From Trueperaceae bacterium (GTDB taxonomy: Bacteria > Deinococcota > Deinococci > Deinococcales > Trueperaceae), in NCBI GenBank assembly GCA_007128755.1, contig SKWV01000032.1:1-6519 (forward strand): DNA of 6,519 nt, in the 5' to 3' direction. The number at the start of each line of letters is the position of its first letter. Within the stretch, counting starts at the first letter, position 1. The notes beneath the pieces were generated by a model. That model did no database searches. It saw nothing but the letters and a program-made list of their open reading frames with translations, and was not told the DNA's origin. This document shows, in pieces, positions 5,670 through 6,519 of this stretch. The position numbers and the translations under genes are program-made.

Positions 5670-6422
5670 CTACGGCGCTCCCGCCGGGACGGAGGGTGGC
5701 CCGCCGATCGCCGCCGCGTAGGCGCGCGCGAGCGCCAGGTCGGTCGCGGTGGTGACCTTGAACAGGTGGGCCCCGCCGAGCACGAGCTGCACCGGCCGCC
5801 CGAGGGCGCGCACCAGGCCGGCGTCGTCGGTCGCCGACGCGCCTCGAGCCTCCGCCGTCTCGTGCGCCTCGAGCAGCCACGTCCGCAGGAAGGCCTGCGG
5901 CGTCTGCACCGCCCGCAGCCGCTCACGATCGACCGGCACACCCGTATCGACGTCGAGCAGCGTGTCGGCGACGCGCGTCACGGTGCTCGCGGCGCCGTGC
6001 TCCCGCGCGAGCGCCACGCAGGCGCGCACCGTGGCGGCGTCCAGGAAGGGCCGCGCGGCGTCGTGGACGAGGACGACCGGCTGCGCCGTCGCGCGCGCCA
6101 GCGCCGCCACCGTCGCCTGCCGCGTGACGCCGCCGACGATCACGCGAGCGTGCGGGTGCAGCTCGCGGACGCGCTCCACGTGCTCGCGTGGCACCCCCAC
6201 CAGCACCTCGTCGACCTCGGGCGTGAGCGCGTCGAGCACCCACGCGAGCAGCGTCCGTCCGCCCACGTCCAGGAACGCCTTGGGTCCCTGCCCCAGGCGC
6301 TCCCCCAGACCCGCGGCCGCGATCAGCGCCGCGACACCTTGCCGCCCCGCGAGCTCGTCCCGCGCCGCGAGCTCGTCCCGCGCCGCGAGCTCGTCCCGCG
6401 CCGCGAGCTCGTCCCGCGCCAC
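5670..6422 (-). CDS. ispD: 2-C-methyl-D-erythritol 4-phosphate cytidylyltransferase with repeat-encoded N-terminal extension
   Basis: This 250-residue cytosolic enzyme joins CTP and MEP to give CDP-methylerythritol, the substrate chain leading to IspE next door. The core starts near residue 30 with VAALIAAAGLGERLG; Arg42 and Lys48 (GPKAFLDVGG) match the conserved CTP-binding Arg and Lys of the P-loop. GGVTRQATVAAL (97-108), VLVHDAARPF (117-126, the family signature), VQTPQAF, TDDAGLV and FKVTTATDLALA follow in the normal order. The family is usually about 225-235 residues; the excess is a 24-residue run of four DELAAR-type repeats before the core. The GTG at 6422 is chosen because GGAAGGA lies 8 bases upstream, the upstream gene's TGA ends 1 base before it, and no ATG, GTG or TTG exists in frame between the repeats and the core, so the repeats must be translated. 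An in-frame ATG at 6497 is possible but would lie inside ubiX and is unlikely. Confidence 0.95.
   Translation of the reverse strand: MARDELAARDELAARDELAARDELAGRQGVAALIAAAGLGERLGQGPKAFLDVGGRTLLAWVLDALTPEVDEVLVGVPREHVERVRELHPHARVIVGGVTRQATVAALARATAQPVVLVHDAARPFLDAATVRACVALAREHGAASTVTRVADTLLDVDTGVPVDRERLRAVQTPQAFLRTWLLEAHETAEARGASATDDAGLVRALGRPVQLVLGGAHLFKVTTATDLALARAYAAAIGGPPSVPAGAP
5678..5682 (-). promoter_or_regulatory. Shine-Dalgarno site for ispE inside the ispD 3' end
   Basis: GGGAG on the minus strand lies 10 bases before the GTG at 5667 and overlaps the last codons of ispD. It is a modest match, but it supports the GTG choice and a re-initiation type of coupling. Confidence 0.45.
6351..6422 (-). 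repeat. Four-unit 18-bp in-frame tandem repeat at the 5' end of ispD
   Basis: On the minus strand the unit is GCGGCGCGGGACGAGCTC, repeated head to tail at 6405-6422, 6387-6404, 6369-6386 and 6351-6368. Units 2-4 are identical; unit 1 differs by one base, which turns GCG into GTG and is the ispD start codon. A decayed partial unit (GCG GGG CGG) follows at 6342-6350. Each unit adds six residues (A-A-R-D-E-L), so gain or loss of units keeps the reading frame. The perfect identity implies recent duplication or slippage. Confidence 0.93.
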
Positions 6423-6423
6423 G

Positions 6424-6519
6424 TCAGGCGTCCTTCCAGCGCGGTGCGTGATCGTGCTCGATGCCGAGATGATCGAGCACCCGCGCGGTGAGCCCACGCA
6501 CGAGGTCGTGCACCGTGGC
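6424..6519 (-). CDS. ubiX: C-terminal end of a probable flavin prenyltransferase UbiX (truncated by the window edge)
   Basis: The minus strand is open from the right edge for 31 codons and ends in TGA at 6424-6426. The peptide contains VHDLVRGLTARVLDHLGI followed by EHDHAPRW, which matches the C-terminal helix and tail of UbiX/Pad1 proteins (a DLV-x-VxxRVLDxLGIEHD...RW pattern). UbiX joins a C5 prenyl group from dimethylallyl phosphate to reduced FMN, making the prenyl-FMN cofactor of UbiD-type decarboxylases, which act in ubiquinone or menaquinone and aromatic acid pathways. The stop lies 1 base before the ispD GTG, so translation of the two is probably coupled. Only the tail is visible, so the active-site region cannot be checked; the family call rests on this short match. 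Confidence 0.72.
   Translation of the reverse strand, partial: ATVHDLVRGLTARVLDHLGIEHDHAPRWKDA
6431..6437 (-). promoter_or_regulatory. Shine-Dalgarno site for ispD inside the ubiX 3' end
   Basis: GGAAGGA on the minus strand lies 8 bases before the GTG at 6422, an optimal distance, and is read as part of the Trp-Lys-Asp codons of the upstream gene. It decides the ispD start in favour of the GTG within the first repeat unit. Confidence 0.7.

Noticed and set aside
6351..6422. Reading the 18-bp repeat as a CRISPR array or iteron origin
   Set aside because: There are no spacers between units, units are only 18 bp and in frame with ispD, and no Cas or replication initiator gene is nearby.
5628..6491. 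A 287-codon plus-strand frame opposite ispD
   Set aside because: Low-complexity Arg-rich translation, and the tandem repeat is read as a meaningless repeat there; ispD on the other strand has the full set of family motifs.
6497..6497. An ATG at 6497 as an alternative, longer ispD start
   Set aside because: It lies inside the ubiX C-terminal coding region, out of that frame; the GTG at 6422 has a well-spaced GGAAGGA and follows the ubiX stop by 1 base.

Overview
The window is a very GC-rich, densely coded bacterial chromosome segment: start codons, Shine-Dalgarno sites and -10 boxes are easy to see, spacers are 1-105 bases, and there are no RNA genes, insertion sequences or CRISPR arrays. The non-mevalonate (MEP) isoprenoid genes, the extreme G+C and a TANNNT box placed so close to a start codon that the mRNA is probably leaderless fit Deinococcota (for instance Trueperaceae) or a high-GC Actinomycetota/Chloroflexota lineage. 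That placement is inference; no marker gene in the window settles it.

Layout. The left part is on the + strand: the 5'-truncated end of a fold-type I PLP aminotransferase (1-1071), then a complete ilvD dihydroxy-acid dehydratase (1177-2877) with its own probable promoter, then a strong hairpin and a two-gene unit made of a ThuA-like protein (2974-3726) and a Gfo/Idh/MocA-family NAD(P)-dependent oxidoreductase (3729-4772). The right part is on the - strand, read from the right edge leftward: the last 31 codons of a probable UbiX flavin prenyltransferase (6424-6519), ispD (5670-6422) and ispE (4783-5667). These three are separated by only 1 and 2 bases and so look like one translationally coupled operon. 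The two gene blocks converge, with 10 bases between the stop codons of the oxidoreductase and ispE.

Functionally, ilvD serves valine/isoleucine/leucine (and pantothenate precursor) synthesis. The ThuA-like/oxidoreductase pair resembles sugar- or disaccharide-oxidation pairs such as ThuA/ThuB. IspD and IspE are consecutive-stage MEP enzymes (CTP-dependent cytidylylation, then ATP-dependent phosphorylation), and UbiX consumes a C5 prenyl unit derived from that pathway to make prenylated FMN.

The content is mostly ordinary metabolism. The most unusual item is an in-frame 18-bp tandem repeat (four units) that encodes a DELAAR-type N-terminal extension on IspD and contains the IspD start codon in its first unit. 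I see no evidence of a new multi-gene system.
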